36,446 nt of DNA, taken from the IMG/VR virus record IMGVR_UViG_3300040815_002460, positions 1 to 36,446 of that record. One strand, 5' to 3'. Positions 24,858 to 31,677 of the stretch are shown here, piece by piece. The position numbers were made by a program, and so were the translations under genes. Origin of the DNA: a virus. The first letter of the stretch is position 1. Each line of letters opens with the position of its first letter. Below the pieces are notes generated by a model. The model worked only from the letters and a program-made list of their open reading frames with translations. It was not told the DNA's origin and made no database searches.

Positions 24858-25157
24858 CTACTTGGGGGCCACAGTGATGGCCCTCTGTGCCAATAGTTGA
24901 AGCTGGCGGACGTTCCAATCTGTGTCCTCTGAATAGTCCACCTGATAATTGATCATGTGCTGTAGCACGTCTCTGAACAAAGGCGCACATGCGATCAGCC
25001 TTGCGTTCGCACGATCCTTTGCTGCACTCCGACCAACGGTGGCACAGTCACAAATCAACTCGCCACTCTTGGTACGGACCTTGACGCCGTCTCGACGGGC
25101 GTCTACCCCCCACGGACCTGGCGTGGCTGCAACCACCAACGATTTGTCTGCAGGCAT
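24858..25157 (-). CDS. Small phage protein of the AATPGPW...NARLIAxAP type
   Basis: This is a 99-aa protein. It contains VVAATPGPWGVDARRDG, then KDRANARLIACAPLFRDVLQ and a C-terminal helix (VRQLQLLAQRAITVAPK). The ATPGPW start and the NARLIAxAP helix are typical of a widespread short phage family with no known activity that I can name. It starts 2 bp after the stop of the upstream gene. Between it and the ParB-like gene lie 36 bp containing a small hairpin (ATGCT-TC-AGCAT). Confidence 0.65.
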   Translation of the reverse strand: MPADKSLVVAATPGPWGVDARRDGVKVRTKSGELICDCATVGRSAAKDRANARLIACAPLFRDVLQHMINYQVDYSEDTDWNVRQLQLLAQRAITVAPK

Positions 25158-25159
25158 CC

Positions 25160-25522
25160 CTACGCCATTGCCGGTTCGTCAAAATAAGCGTTCGGTAACC
25201 GGAACGAAGCTACCTCTTGAAACGGTGGAATCACCGCATACTCAATGATCCACTTGCCCTTCGTTACCCGTAACTTCGGCGGATTGTTCAGCACCCAACT
25301 CGCCAGATCACGGAGGACCTCTGGTCGAGCATTCGGCCAGTTGAACCGCCGACGCTTCCGACTGGCCCGAACGTATCCAGTCATGTAGGTTTCCAACGGG
25401 TACTGGCTGGCTGGCCGCAAGGCATACGCAGGCATGTCTCTCAGAATGAAAAGTTCCTCGTCTCGCTGGGAGTACCGAGCCTTCGGAGGAGTTTCTGGAT
25501 CAACGGTGAAATCATATTCCAT
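25160..25522 (-). CDS. Hypothetical early protein
   Basis: This is a 120-aa protein starting MEYDFTVDPETPPKARYSQR with TAGGAAATCAA upstream. It is basic in the middle (RASRKRRRFNWPNARPEVL) with a following segment WIIEYAVIPPFQEVASF. It has no recognised motif; the RKRRRF stretch could contact nucleic acid. It is the first sizeable gene after a 470-bp gap holding a likely terminator, so it probably heads the operon that runs to 20089. Confidence 0.55.
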   Translation of the reverse strand: MEYDFTVDPETPPKARYSQRDEELFILRDMPAYALRPASQYPLETYMTGYVRASRKRRRFNWPNARPEVLRDLASWVLNNPPKLRVTKGKWIIEYAVIPPFQEVASFRLPNAYFDEPAMA

Positions 25523-25530
25523 TTGATTTC

Positions 25531-25614
25531 CTACAAGTGTGTCGGTAAGAAGGTGGAGGGGATGGCGGCATCGTAGGGCATGGGGAACCCAGTATTGATT
25601 TCCGGTGTATTCAT
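25531..25614 (-). CDS. Possible 27-aa small protein
   Basis: ATG 25614 to TAG 25531-25533 encodes 27 residues (MNTPEINTGFPMPYDAAIPS, then TFLPTHL). It ends 8 bp before the next start codon, as genes in this block do, and its composition is not random-looking. No Shine-Dalgarno sequence precedes it, so it may be only part of the leader of the gene at 25522. Confidence 0.25.
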   Translation of the reverse strand: MNTPEINTGFPMPYDAAIPSTFLPTHL

Positions 25615-25732
25615 GTCTGGCTGATTTTTTGAAAGGAACACCTCGCTAGTGACCGAGGTAACAGCCGTCACCAGTTGACCGCCATCGGTAAAAAATCATG
25701 AGACGCAGCGTAGAGGCAGATAGCATAAATAC

Positions 25733-25761
25733 CTCATATTGCTTCGGTTACTGACTCCCAA
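25733..25761 (-). promoter_or_regulatory. Weak sigma70-like promoter candidate
   Basis: On the minus strand TTGGGA (25761-25756) and TATGAG (25738-25733) are separated by 17 bp. Each matches its consensus at only about four positions. The place is reasonable, directly behind a terminator and upstream of the 25522 gene. Confidence 0.3.
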
Positions 25762-25788
25762 AAATCCTTCCTGTTCCTAGGCAGGAAG
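25762..25788 (-). terminator. Intrinsic terminator-like hairpin
   Basis: Read leftward, a perfect 7-bp stem (CTTCCTG with CAGGAAG, 8-base loop) at 25788-25767 is followed by GATTTTT. It lies downstream of the DUF1064-type nuclease gene and could end transcripts started at about 29.5 kb. The stem is only moderately GC-rich. Confidence 0.5.
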
Positions 25789-25994
25789 TTCGCGTGGAGT
25801 TGACTTGCACATAGAATTGTGTCGAGGAGCCCAACAACTACTTCCCCGAAAAGCCAGCCCGGTTACGTCTCATTTCTGATCTGGAGAACCGCCAAGACAG
25901 CTTGTGTATCGCTTTGGGCGTAATGAATCAGGAGTCCTATTTTTATGGAGGCGACTCCACGCCCTTGGCCCCAGCAATTCTCCCTGTTTTTGTG

Positions 25995-26318
25995 CTAGGC
26001 AACCTCTTCGATGACCCAGTTCCCACGGGTTTTGGTTACCAAAAAGAACCTGGCCCATCGATGCTGATGGGCTGCGGTACGGAGCCGGACCATTCCAGCT
26101 TCCCGACGTTGGCCCTTCACTTCGTGCATCTGAATTTCCTCTGGGGTCACCACCATGAAATCTGGCGTGTAGACTCCCTTGTCTGCGATCCGTAACCGGA
26201 CGGCTTCATACGCCCAAGATTGGATCGTCCCCGCTGTTTTCAAAGCCTTCAAATGCTCCGCATACTGCTCCTCCCAGGAACTGCGGTAGCCCAAAGGTCG
26301 ATGAGCCGGTTTCGCCAT
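25995..26318 (-). CDS. DUF1064-type PD-(D/E)xK endonuclease
   Basis: This is a 107-aa protein from ATG 26318. It reads YRSSWEEQYAEHLKAL, WAYEAVRLRIADKGVYTPDF, then IQMHEVKGQRREAGMVR and RFFLVTKTRGNWVIEEV. Asp53 (TPDF) and Glu66-Lys68 (HEVKG) form the PD-(D/E)xK catalytic core seen in DUF1064 phage endonucleases. These may resolve branched DNA during recombination or replication. The frame is open to 26459, but that region lies in the zinc-finger gene. The first 113 bp overlap that gene in another frame and no Shine-Dalgarno sequence is visible, so coupling or a frameshift fusion is possible. Confidence 0.75.
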   Translation of the reverse strand: MAKPAHRPLGYRSSWEEQYAEHLKALKTAGTIQSWAYEAVRLRIADKGVYTPDFMVVTPEEIQMHEVKGQRREAGMVRLRTAAHQHRWARFFLVTKTRGNWVIEEVA

Positions 26319-26898
26319 AACGACTGAATGAGAATGATGTTGAACTAATGGTGGAGGAGGATTCCTCCGTCTGGGGCGGAATGACGCGGACCTTCCCGCC
26401 CTTTGAAAGGAAATTTGCAATCTCCTCCTTGTACTGGGTTTCTCCGGTGATGGTTCCAACGTGCTGGACCCGCGCTGAGAACCGTTCCTGCGAACGCAGG
26501 TCCGCCTCCCGCAACGAGTTCATGAAGTACTGATGCGTTTCTCCTTCAAAAACTCTTGCTTGCTGCTGCGTCGGGCTCTTCTTTTTCTCAACCTGCGAAA
26601 TCCTCGTTACCTGCTTTTCGATACAACTTGGACAACGCTTCTGGGAAGCCTTTTTCCGCATGTACCGTGTCCCACAGAACAGACAGGTCGCTGGTCTTTT
26701 CAACACCTCCAGCCTTGTCATCTCCCGTTCCATCCGCCGGACTTGTTTCTGACGATCTTTTTGACGCTCGTATCGACATTCGTGCGAACAGGTCATTTTG
26801 GATCGGGCAGCGTTCATGAAGAACGATTTCCCACAGACCACGCAGGACCGCTCCTCCGTATACGCCTTGTTGGAGCGGTGCGATTGCTTGAACTCCAT
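26206..26898 (-). CDS. Double zinc-finger protein
   Basis: This is a 230-aa protein from ATG 26898 (a TTG two codons upstream is possible). There are two Cys4 modules. The first is CVVCGKSF with MTCSHECRYER (Cys19, 22, 37, 41). The second is CLFCGTRY with RCPSC (Cys72, 75, 89, 92). A basic linker (RQKDRQKQVRRMEREMTRL) joins them. The first module resembles the small finger in HNH-like and tail-accessory phage proteins; no nuclease motif is seen. The last 40 residues lie in the overlap with the nuclease gene and are Ser/Thr/Gly-rich, suggesting that the functional part ends earlier. DNA binding is likely; the role is unknown. Confidence 0.65.
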   Translation of the reverse strand: MEFKQSHRSNKAYTEERSCVVCGKSFFMNAARSKMTCSHECRYERQKDRQKQVRRMEREMTRLEVLKRPATCLFCGTRYMRKKASQKRCPSCIEKQVTRISQVEKKKSPTQQQARVFEGETHQYFMNSLREADLRSQERFSARVQHVGTITGETQYKEEIANFLSKGGKVRVIPPQTEESSSTISSTSFSFSRYGETGSSTFGLPQFLGGAVCGAFEGFENSGDDPILGV

Positions 26899-26900
26899 CG

Positions 26901-27413
26901 TCAAAACGGCACGTCGTCAGGATTTTGTTGGCCCTGCTGCTGGCTCTCCTCATCTTCTGTCGCAGGAGCATTCAGATCCTTTTGTGATTTGGGTGATCCT
27001 GATGAGGAGGAGGGGATGAACCACTCCTTGATGTTCACATACTCACCCTTGTGGACGACATTCGCATGGGCCGTCAACTCGACCATTTCTTCCAGCGTTG
27101 AGATCTGCGGGATGCCAGCACAATGAATGAACTGCCCAACAAACCTGGCTGTCCGGCCTAGCTTGGAATCCCGATCTGTTGTAATCGAATGACGCGAGTC
27201 ATACACTGCCTGGAAAATTCCTTCGTGGTTCGGGTAGGAATCCGATTCAAAGATGGCCAGACACTTCCGATCCCCATCCTTGTCGGTGTAGTGGCTCCCA
27301 TCCTTCCTTGCCTCCAACAGCCGCACACAACGGAGGATGTGCTTTCCTGCCGGTAGCTTCGGCTGCAACTCAAACGTGTCGGATGAGCGACTGGGATCAA
27401 CGGCTGTGATCAT
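26901..27413 (-). CDS. SSB-like single-strand DNA-binding protein
   Basis: This is a 170-aa protein. The N-terminal part (about residues 15-130) has a beta-rich OB-like style with HILRCVRLLEARKDGSHYTD and GIFQAVYDSRHSITT. The C-terminal tail is Ser/Gln/Asp-rich and ends NPDDVPF. This matches the acidic tip of bacterial SSB (DDDIPF), which docks partner enzymes. A similar end is seen in phage DUF669-like proteins. It lies directly beside a Sak4-like ATPase gene, consistent with recombination and replication. A strong AAGGAG sits 5 bp before ATG. Identification rests mostly on the tail and the neighbours. Confidence 0.65.
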   Translation of the reverse strand: MITAVDPSRSSDTFELQPKLPAGKHILRCVRLLEARKDGSHYTDKDGDRKCLAIFESDSYPNHEGIFQAVYDSRHSITTDRDSKLGRTARFVGQFIHCAGIPQISTLEEMVELTAHANVVHKGEYVNIKEWFIPSSSSGSPKSQKDLNAPATEDEESQQQGQQNPDDVPF

Positions 27414-27422
27414 GAGATCTCC

Positions 27423-28184
27423 TTATTGATTGCGGTTTTCACTGATGAGGTTGAGTAGGGCTTCTGCATCTAGCGGGATTTCCGATGGGAGGTTGAACCT
27501 GTTCTTGGCTTCCACACCGGTCATCGGTTGCGTGTAGAGGATACGCTCCCCACTGACTACGTTCTGGGTGGTCTTCTTGCCGAAATCCCCTGTTTTCTTC
27601 TGGACAGATGTCTTGATGGTCGCAAAGAGGATTGCGTCTGCGGCCTCATAAAGATCCGCCGCGATGTGCTTGTGCAACTTACTGGTGTACAGATCGTAGG
27701 ATTCGCCCAGATGGGGCTCGTTCAGTGAGCGGATGGCCGCATGGCAGGAAATCGCAATCCCAAATCCTTTCTGCTGCAACCTCTTGGTGTAGCGCAGGAA
27801 TTTGGCGTTCTTCTCACGGGCGTACATGTAGCCCTTGCCATATCCGGGCTCCTCAATGCTGCTCCAACCATGATCCCGACAGACCGACTCTTGGATCTTC
27901 ACCTCCATCTTGTCTGCTGAGTCAAAGCAAACCCACTTGATGTCCCCCTGCCTCTGAGATACCTGCTCCAGTAAGGACAGTTGGTCCTCAAACGTCTGCT
28001 CACTCATGTCAATCGAACGGGCGTTCAACTCGCCCAAGCCTAAGTCATAATTGAAAATCAGATGATCCGGCAGGTTCGCCAGAAGCGTGGACTTCCCCAC
28101 ACCTGGGCGACCATTGATCACCAGAAATGGTTCCTGATGGTTGAATCCGGTACGGATCAAATCATCCAATAATTTTGCTGCCAT
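27423..28184 (-). CDS. RecA-fold ATPase, Sak4/AAA_24-like recombination protein
   Basis: This is a 253-aa protein. Walker A is GRPGVGKS (residues 25-32), and Walker B lies in WVCFDSADKME (Asp88). A following region has GYGKGYMYAREKNAKFLRYT and ISCHAAIRSL, typical of phage AAA_24/Sak4 ATPases that promote single-strand annealing with SSB. The C-terminal half includes GERILYTQPMTGVEAKNRF. It sits between the SSB-like gene and small HTH/basic genes, a usual recombination cassette. AAGGAG precedes the start, which overlaps the upstream gene by 23 bp. Confidence 0.8.
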   Translation of the reverse strand: MAAKLLDDLIRTGFNHQEPFLVINGRPGVGKSTLLANLPDHLIFNYDLGLGELNARSIDMSEQTFEDQLSLLEQVSQRQGDIKWVCFDSADKMEVKIQESVCRDHGWSSIEEPGYGKGYMYAREKNAKFLRYTKRLQQKGFGIAISCHAAIRSLNEPHLGESYDLYTSKLHKHIAADLYEAADAILFATIKTSVQKKTGDFGKKTTQNVVSGERILYTQPMTGVEAKNRFNLPSEIPLDAEALLNLISENRNQ

Positions 28185-28425
28185 CGCAGATCTCCTTGAA
28201 TTTTGCTTGGGTCAATCGATACCCGCGCTTTCTCTCGTCTACTGTCCGATATCCATCGGGTAGACGGTCATTTTCCTCCAGAAGTTCCCTCTCTGAAGGA
28301 GTTAACCAGCCGGTGGAATGCTCCCATACCTGCTGGAGTGATCGTGATTTCCGGGCTTTCCGTTGAGATATAAGTTCGCGGTTCCTCTGGAAGAGGCCCA
28401 AGACCTGATCGTCGGCGGCGTTCAT
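28162..28425 (-). CDS. Small basic early protein, unknown
   Basis: This is an 87-aa protein, overlapped by ATGA with the HTH gene upstream and by 23 bp with the ATPase downstream. It is charged, with RNRELISQRKARKSRSLQ, WLTPSERELLEENDRLPDGY and KFKEICDGSKIIG. A predicted helix-turn pattern is possible, but no family signature was recognised. Its place and coupling argue for a role with the recombination genes. Confidence 0.55.
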   Translation of the reverse strand: MNAADDQVLGLFQRNRELISQRKARKSRSLQQVWEHSTGWLTPSERELLEENDRLPDGYRTVDERKRGYRLTQAKFKEICDGSKIIG

Positions 28426-28694
28426 TCAACTGCCGAGTGATGCTGGCCCGAACCTGTTTCCGGTGGGTAGCTTGGTCGTATAACGAAATTGTAGACTTCC
28501 TCAATTCTGTGTATGTACTCCTGTCCAGGGTTGACTTTCCCGTTGATCCACTGGTGTACCAACCAACGGCTGGTTCCCAGATCTTCGGCAAACTTGGTTT
28601 TGGTGATCCCCAAGCCTTTGATCAGGGAGGAGATCGAATCCTTGTAATTGCCCCGCAGGGAACGGTGGCAGTGAGGGCATCGCTTCAAATTCAT
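28422..28694 (-). CDS. Small HTH protein with N-terminal CPHCH motif
   Basis: This is a 90-aa protein from ATG 28694 (ATGA overlap with the nuclease stop). Cys6, Cys9 and His10 (RCPHCH) may bind zinc, although a fourth ligand is not obvious. Residues about 18-70 look like an XRE/Cro helix-turn-helix: SISSLIKGLGITKTKFAEDL, then GTSRWLVHQWINGKVNP. It could be a transcription regulator of the leftward early operon, or a DNA-recruitment factor for the neighbouring nuclease. Confidence 0.65.
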   Translation of the reverse strand: MNLKRCPHCHRSLRGNYKDSISSLIKGLGITKTKFAEDLGTSRWLVHQWINGKVNPGQEYIHRIEEVYNFVIRPSYPPETGSGQHHSAVE

Positions 28695-29464
28695 GAGACG
28701 ATTTCTGAATAAGGGATGAGGTGATCGCTGTGGCAGCGATACCAAAAAGCACAGTTTCGTTCGTTACAGAACTGTGAACTGCGGTTGGGTGGCCACCAGT
28801 CCAATTCCAGATAGCGTTGGATCTGGCTGGCGCGGAGAAAGATGTTGGAGAGCGATTCCACCGTGTGTTCCACTTCCAATACCGAACAAGACGGCTTGCT
28901 GCTCCGGTTCAGAAAGATGATCCGTGTGCGAGGAAGAGAGGAAAGTCCATGCGAGATCTTCACTGCCAACGCATATACGCCCAACTGGAGAATCCATTCC
29001 GGCTTGGGCTTACTCAGTCTGGCGCTGGACACCTTCACGTCATCAATGACCACCTCTCCTCCCTCCTCACCACGGAAATCCAGATAACCAATCACAGGCA
29101 TCGGTAATCTGGGTGTCTCCAGAAGAATCTTCTCCTGGGAACTCCTGAGAACGTAGTCCGTGGCAGGCTGGAACTGCTCGACCGCAGCAATTACACGGAC
29201 CACGTCCTCATCAGCGGGGGCCTCTACGCCGGTTTCCTCACACCGGCGCTTGATCGTTGCCCACACCTCCGCCTCCGCTAGGTGGGGGTGGTGGGTGCTA
29301 CTGCTGTGGTTGCGAAGGATTGCCTCAATCCCTGCTTCTCCAGCGTCTCCCAAAATCTGGTAGACGTTGTCGGGGGATTTGATTCCTTCGTTGTAGCGAT
29401 AGTTCAGCGAAGCCGGACATTCACTATTGAGACGGCTTGCTGACAAGAACTCCCAGTTAGACAT
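28691..29464 (-). CDS. Cas4/RecB-like PD-(D/E)xK exonuclease with Fe-S cluster Cys set
   Basis: This is a 257-aa protein. FLSASRLNSECPASLNYRYN opens the RecB-family nuclease fold. The core motif is GYLDF (Asp129), IDDVKVSS (Asp142, Lys144) and WILQLGVYALA (Gln160, Tyr164). Four Cys residues, Cys16 near the N-terminus and Cys233, Cys238 and Cys244 at the end (FCNERNCAFWYRC), match the split 4Fe-4S arrangement of Cas4, AddB and phage exonucleases. It likely resects DNA ends for the Sak4-like/SSB pathway. It is the first gene leftward from the divergent control region. No Shine-Dalgarno sequence precedes ATG, so leaderless translation is possible. Confidence 0.85.
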   Translation of the reverse strand: MSNWEFLSASRLNSECPASLNYRYNEGIKSPDNVYQILGDAGEAGIEAILRNHSSSTHHPHLAEAEVWATIKRRCEETGVEAPADEDVVRVIAAVEQFQPATDYVLRSSQEKILLETPRLPMPVIGYLDFRGEEGGEVVIDDVKVSSARLSKPKPEWILQLGVYALAVKISHGLSSLPRTRIIFLNRSSKPSCSVLEVEHTVESLSNIFLRASQIQRYLELDWWPPNRSSQFCNERNCAFWYRCHSDHLIPYSEIVS

Positions 29465-29535
29465 GCAAAATGTTACAAAAATTTTTCAGAAATACCTTGA
29501 TCGTCTAGCAAAGAGTTAGTACCTTATTAGACGGT

Positions 29536-29554
29536 TAGTCAATATTGTTGACTA
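29536..29554. promoter_or_regulatory. Operator candidate: TAGTCAA-n5-TTGACTA
   Basis: A perfect inverted repeat of two 7-bp arms spaced 5 bp, 19 bp in all, the usual size of a CI/Cro-type operator. A TTGACT -35-like hexamer forms its right arm on the plus strand, and the same arises on the minus strand by symmetry. Bound repressor could therefore block both directions. Confidence 0.5.
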
Positions 29555-29559
29555 GCTTT

Positions 29560-29577
29560 GTCTAGACAATTCTAGAC
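29560..29577. promoter_or_regulatory. Operator candidate: GTCTAGA-n4-TCTAGAC
   Basis: A perfect 18-bp inverted repeat with 7-bp arms. It lies 6 bp from the preceding palindrome. Each arm itself contains the self-complementary TCTAGA, so two overlapping symmetric sites are possible. Confidence 0.5.
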
Positions 29578-29599
29578 TCATTGTTCTTTTTTGCAACAA

Positions 29600-29626
29600 C
29601 AAAATTAGACAATGCGTTTAATTTTG
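29600..29626. promoter_or_regulatory. Inverted repeat CAAAATTA-n11-TAATTTTG
   Basis: Perfect 8-bp arms are separated by 11 bp. It is AT-rich, unlike the two upstream sites, so it may serve a different protein or form a weak hairpin in the repressor leader. Confidence 0.45.
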
Positions 29627-29636
29627 TTAAAGCACT

Positions 29637-29655
29637 CATTTTAAAGGTTAAAATG
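29637..29655. promoter_or_regulatory. Inverted repeat CATTTTAA-n3-TTAAAATG
   Basis: Perfect 8-bp arms are spaced 3 bp, 75 bp before the repressor start. A TAAAAT hexamer in the right arm could be a -10 element for the repressor gene, in which case this would be an autoregulatory site. Confidence 0.45.
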
Positions 29656-29729
29656 AAGTACTTCAGACAAATCATTGCTAGTAAACGTTGTGCCCAATTT
29701 TGGAAAAACACTATTCTTTTTGAGCCATT

Positions 29730-30464
29730 ATGACTCCAGTATCTGAATCTGCTAGACGTGTTCGGTCTGTTCGCAAGGCGGTTGACCTATCTCAAGCTGA
29801 ATTTGCAAAGAAAATCGGTATCTCCCAACGGAAAATGTCTAGACTTGAAACCGCTCAAGATTTGGATCGTTCTACTGCTCGTCTGATCTCACATCTATTC
29901 TCTGTTAGCGAAAAGTGGCTAATGTCTGGCGATGGCGAAGAGCCTGACTGGGAAAAACTAACCGCTGACGCTGTCCGTGAAACCCTCCAAATCCTCGCGA
30001 ATTCCGCTGTCCACGAAGAACGCAACGGCAAGCCGATTGCCAGTGTGCCCGTCCCAATCTTCGATGCTGTCCCCAGCATGGGTGGCGGCAACTTCGTGGA
30101 ACAGGAAGGATTCATTACCGGACATCTACCCATCCCTTACAATATTTACCAATCGGGTTTCCGCAGGTTCGATCAAAACAAACTTGCCGCTTTCTGCGCT
30201 GAAGGCGATTCGATGTCTCCCACGATTTCCAGCGGGGATTATGTCGTTGTCACGATGGATCAACAGTACCGAGGTGATGGGATTTATCTCATCCAGTTGT
30301 ACGAATCCTTACTGATCAAACGACTCCAGCGACAATTGGATAACACCATTCTTCTAATAAGTGACAATCAACAGTATCGTGAACAAACGGTGACTGAAGC
30401 TGATGAAAGTGCTTTCAGAGTATTGGGAAGGTTACTTTGGGTGTCCCATATGTTGAGTTATTGA
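29730..30464 (+). CDS. CI-type repressor: XRE HTH plus S24 peptidase domain
   Basis: This is a 244-aa protein. The N-terminal HTH (about residues 9-60) reads SQAEFAKKIGISQRKMSRLE. The C-terminal LexA/S24 domain has CAEGDSMSPTISSGDYVVV with Ser161 and LLIKRLQ with Lys197; the 36-residue spacing suits the Ser-Lys dyad. The expected Ala-Gly or Cys-Gly self-cleavage site in the linker is not obvious: FDAVPSMGGGNF (111-122) is the nearest. It may therefore cleave at another bond, or use the domain only for dimerisation. The repressor should hold the prophage state by binding the palindromes upstream. It is followed after 3 bp by the integrase. Confidence 0.85.
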   Translation: MTPVSESARRVRSVRKAVDLSQAEFAKKIGISQRKMSRLETAQDLDRSTARLISHLFSVSEKWLMSGDGEEPDWEKLTADAVRETLQILANSAVHEERNGKPIASVPVPIFDAVPSMGGGNFVEQEGFITGHLPIPYNIYQSGFRRFDQNKLAAFCAEGDSMSPTISSGDYVVVTMDQQYRGDGIYLIQLYESLLIKRLQRQLDNTILLISDNQQYREQTVTEADESAFRVLGRLLWVSHMLSY

Positions 30465-30467
30465 AAC

Positions 30468-31556
30468 ATGGGCAGACAAAGGGAAGATGTCTTCTACGAT
30501 GTCCGACGTAAGATGTGGTGCGGACGCTTCTGGAAACTGAAACAGCCTGGGAAACGACCCCCCGTCAAGGATCTCATCGAAGATCACCCCTCCATCACAC
30601 GGGAAGATCTGGACTACACCTATCATCAAATAGAAGCCGCCCTCCGAAAGAAACTGCTGGGGGAGCAAGGGGAGGGAGCCGAACCCATCCTCTTTGCCAA
30701 CGCTGCCTCCCGCTGGATCGATAGCCTGGAAAACCTGCTGGCCCCCCGTACCCTCACCGAGTACAAACGGGCCATCGTTCTCTGGGTCCAGATCAATGGG
30801 GATCACTCCATCAAGTTCTTTGATGCGGAAGCCAATACCCGCTTTGTCAACGTCCGGCTCTCCAAGGGCGCTTCCGATGCCACCGTCGCCAAGGACCAAC
30901 GCAGCCTGCAGGTCTTTGCCAACTGGCTCTACGATCAGAACCTGCTGCCCCGACCACTCCGACTCAAGAAACGCAGGGTGTTCCAACGCAACCCCAGCAT
31001 CTACTCGACTCAACAACTGGATGCACTGGAAGAAGAACTTCAGAACAAGGGGAACGAGGACTGGCTGCGGATCTTCTGGCTGGCACGGTACGCCGTCATG
31101 CGATCCGGCGAGATCTGGTCCCTGCCGCTAGCCAACGTGCGGCTGGAAGAGGGGATCATCCTGGTCGAGGATGTCCCCCAACTGGAGTGGACCGTCAAGA
31201 CTAGACAGCAACGGCGCATCCCCATCGGCCTCCACCTACGGCAGTTGGTGGCGGCGGATCGGAAGAGACGGAAACCAGCGGAGAGGTGGTGGCTGGATGA
31301 TGGTCATGGGAATCCAGCGTATGCCTCGGCATGGGCGCTGACCCAAGTGTTCCGGCGGCGCTGCGCCGAACTGGGGATCGTTGGGCCAAAACCCCTGCAT
31401 GGGATTCGTGCCGCAGGGATCACCAAGATGCTCTTGGAGTCCGGCGGCAGGGCGGAACTGGTCGCCAACGTTGCAGGGCATTCCGTCGCGGTGATGCTCA
31501 AGCACTATGCGATGATTACGTCGGACGATACGAAAGGGGTGGTGGATCTGCTTTAG
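30468..31556 (+). CDS. int: Tyrosine recombinase (phage integrase)
   Basis: This is a 362-aa protein. All catalytic residues are present: Arg212 (AVMRSGEIWSL), Lys244 (TVKTRQQRR), His311 and Arg314 (LHGIRAAG), His338 (AGHSVAVMLKHY) and nucleophile Tyr347. The core-binding domain covers about residues 75-165. The N-terminal 60 residues (DVRRKMWCGRFWKL) may be an arm-binding part. It should catalyse integration and excision, probably at a tRNA-Phe site (19881). It starts 3 bp after the repressor stop, so both are likely co-expressed in lysogens, which is unlike lambda. Codons toward the 3' half are clearly richer in G and C than in the repressor. Confidence 0.92.
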   Translation: MGRQREDVFYDVRRKMWCGRFWKLKQPGKRPPVKDLIEDHPSITREDLDYTYHQIEAALRKKLLGEQGEGAEPILFANAASRWIDSLENLLAPRTLTEYKRAIVLWVQINGDHSIKFFDAEANTRFVNVRLSKGASDATVAKDQRSLQVFANWLYDQNLLPRPLRLKKRRVFQRNPSIYSTQQLDALEEELQNKGNEDWLRIFWLARYAVMRSGEIWSLPLANVRLEEGIILVEDVPQLEWTVKTRQQRRIPIGLHLRQLVAADRKRRKPAERWWLDDGHGNPAYASAWALTQVFRRRCAELGIVGPKPLHGIRAAGITKMLLESGGRAELVANVAGHSVAVMLKHYAMITSDDTKGVVDLL

Positions 31557-31558
31557 TT

Positions 31559-31609
31559 GAACATTCTGAATGTTCGCCAATGTTCGGGAATGTTCAGCTG
31601 TGAATGTAC
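31559..31609 (+). repeat. Phased short repeats AATGTTC behind the integrase
   Basis: AATGTTC starts at 31569, 31579 and 31589, exactly one helical turn apart, and a mirrored GAACATTC at 31559-31566 forms a perfect 17-bp inverted repeat with the first copy. The variant AATGTAC follows at 31603, 31669 and 31932. The array begins 3 bp after the integrase stop. It looks like a protein-binding array (integrase arm sites, directionality factor or partition-type), not a terminator. Confidence 0.7.
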
Positions 31610-31627
31610 ACAGGCTGTATAGGAAAA

Positions 31628-31644
31628 AACGATGTTAAATCGTT
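31628..31644. repeat. Inverted repeat AACGAT-n5-ATCGTT
   Basis: Perfect 6-bp arms with a 5-base loop are followed at once by the palindrome TTACATGTAA (31643-31652). There is no T-run, so a terminator is unlikely. Confidence 0.5.
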
Positions 31645-31677
31645 ACATGTAATTACCATATACCATTAAATGTACTC

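Larger units (their letters stand above)
25523..25994. other. Gene-poor gap inside the leftward early block
   Basis: This gap of about 470 bases separates the DUF1064-type nuclease gene from the operon starting at 25522. It contains, on the minus strand, a terminator-like hairpin at 25762-25788, a weak promoter candidate at 25733-25761, and a second hairpin (ACCTCG-n8-CGAGGT) at about 25640-25660 without a clear T-run. One tiny open frame lies at 25531-25614. No longer gene is convincing on either strand, and the rest shows no recognisable structure. Confidence 0.5.
29465..29729. promoter_or_regulatory. Divergent control region of the lysogeny switch
   Basis: These 265 AT-rich bases lie between the nuclease gene (leftward) and the repressor gene (rightward). 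They hold four perfect inverted repeats (separate entries), a further CGTCTA (29502-29507) mirrored by TAGACG (29528-29533), and many GTCTA or TAGAC units. Promoter-like elements exist on both strands, for example TTGACT at 29548-29553 on the plus strand, but none has a convincing -10 partner. The repressor at 29730 is the likely binder of at least some sites. Confidence 0.65.

Noticed and set aside
25870-26058. 62-aa minus-strand open frame
   Set aside because: It overlaps the DUF1064-type nuclease in another frame and shows no motif or ribosome-binding site.
28268-28591. 107-aa minus-strand open frame overlapping the HTH gene and the small basic gene
   Set aside because: It is in a third frame across two better-supported coupled genes.
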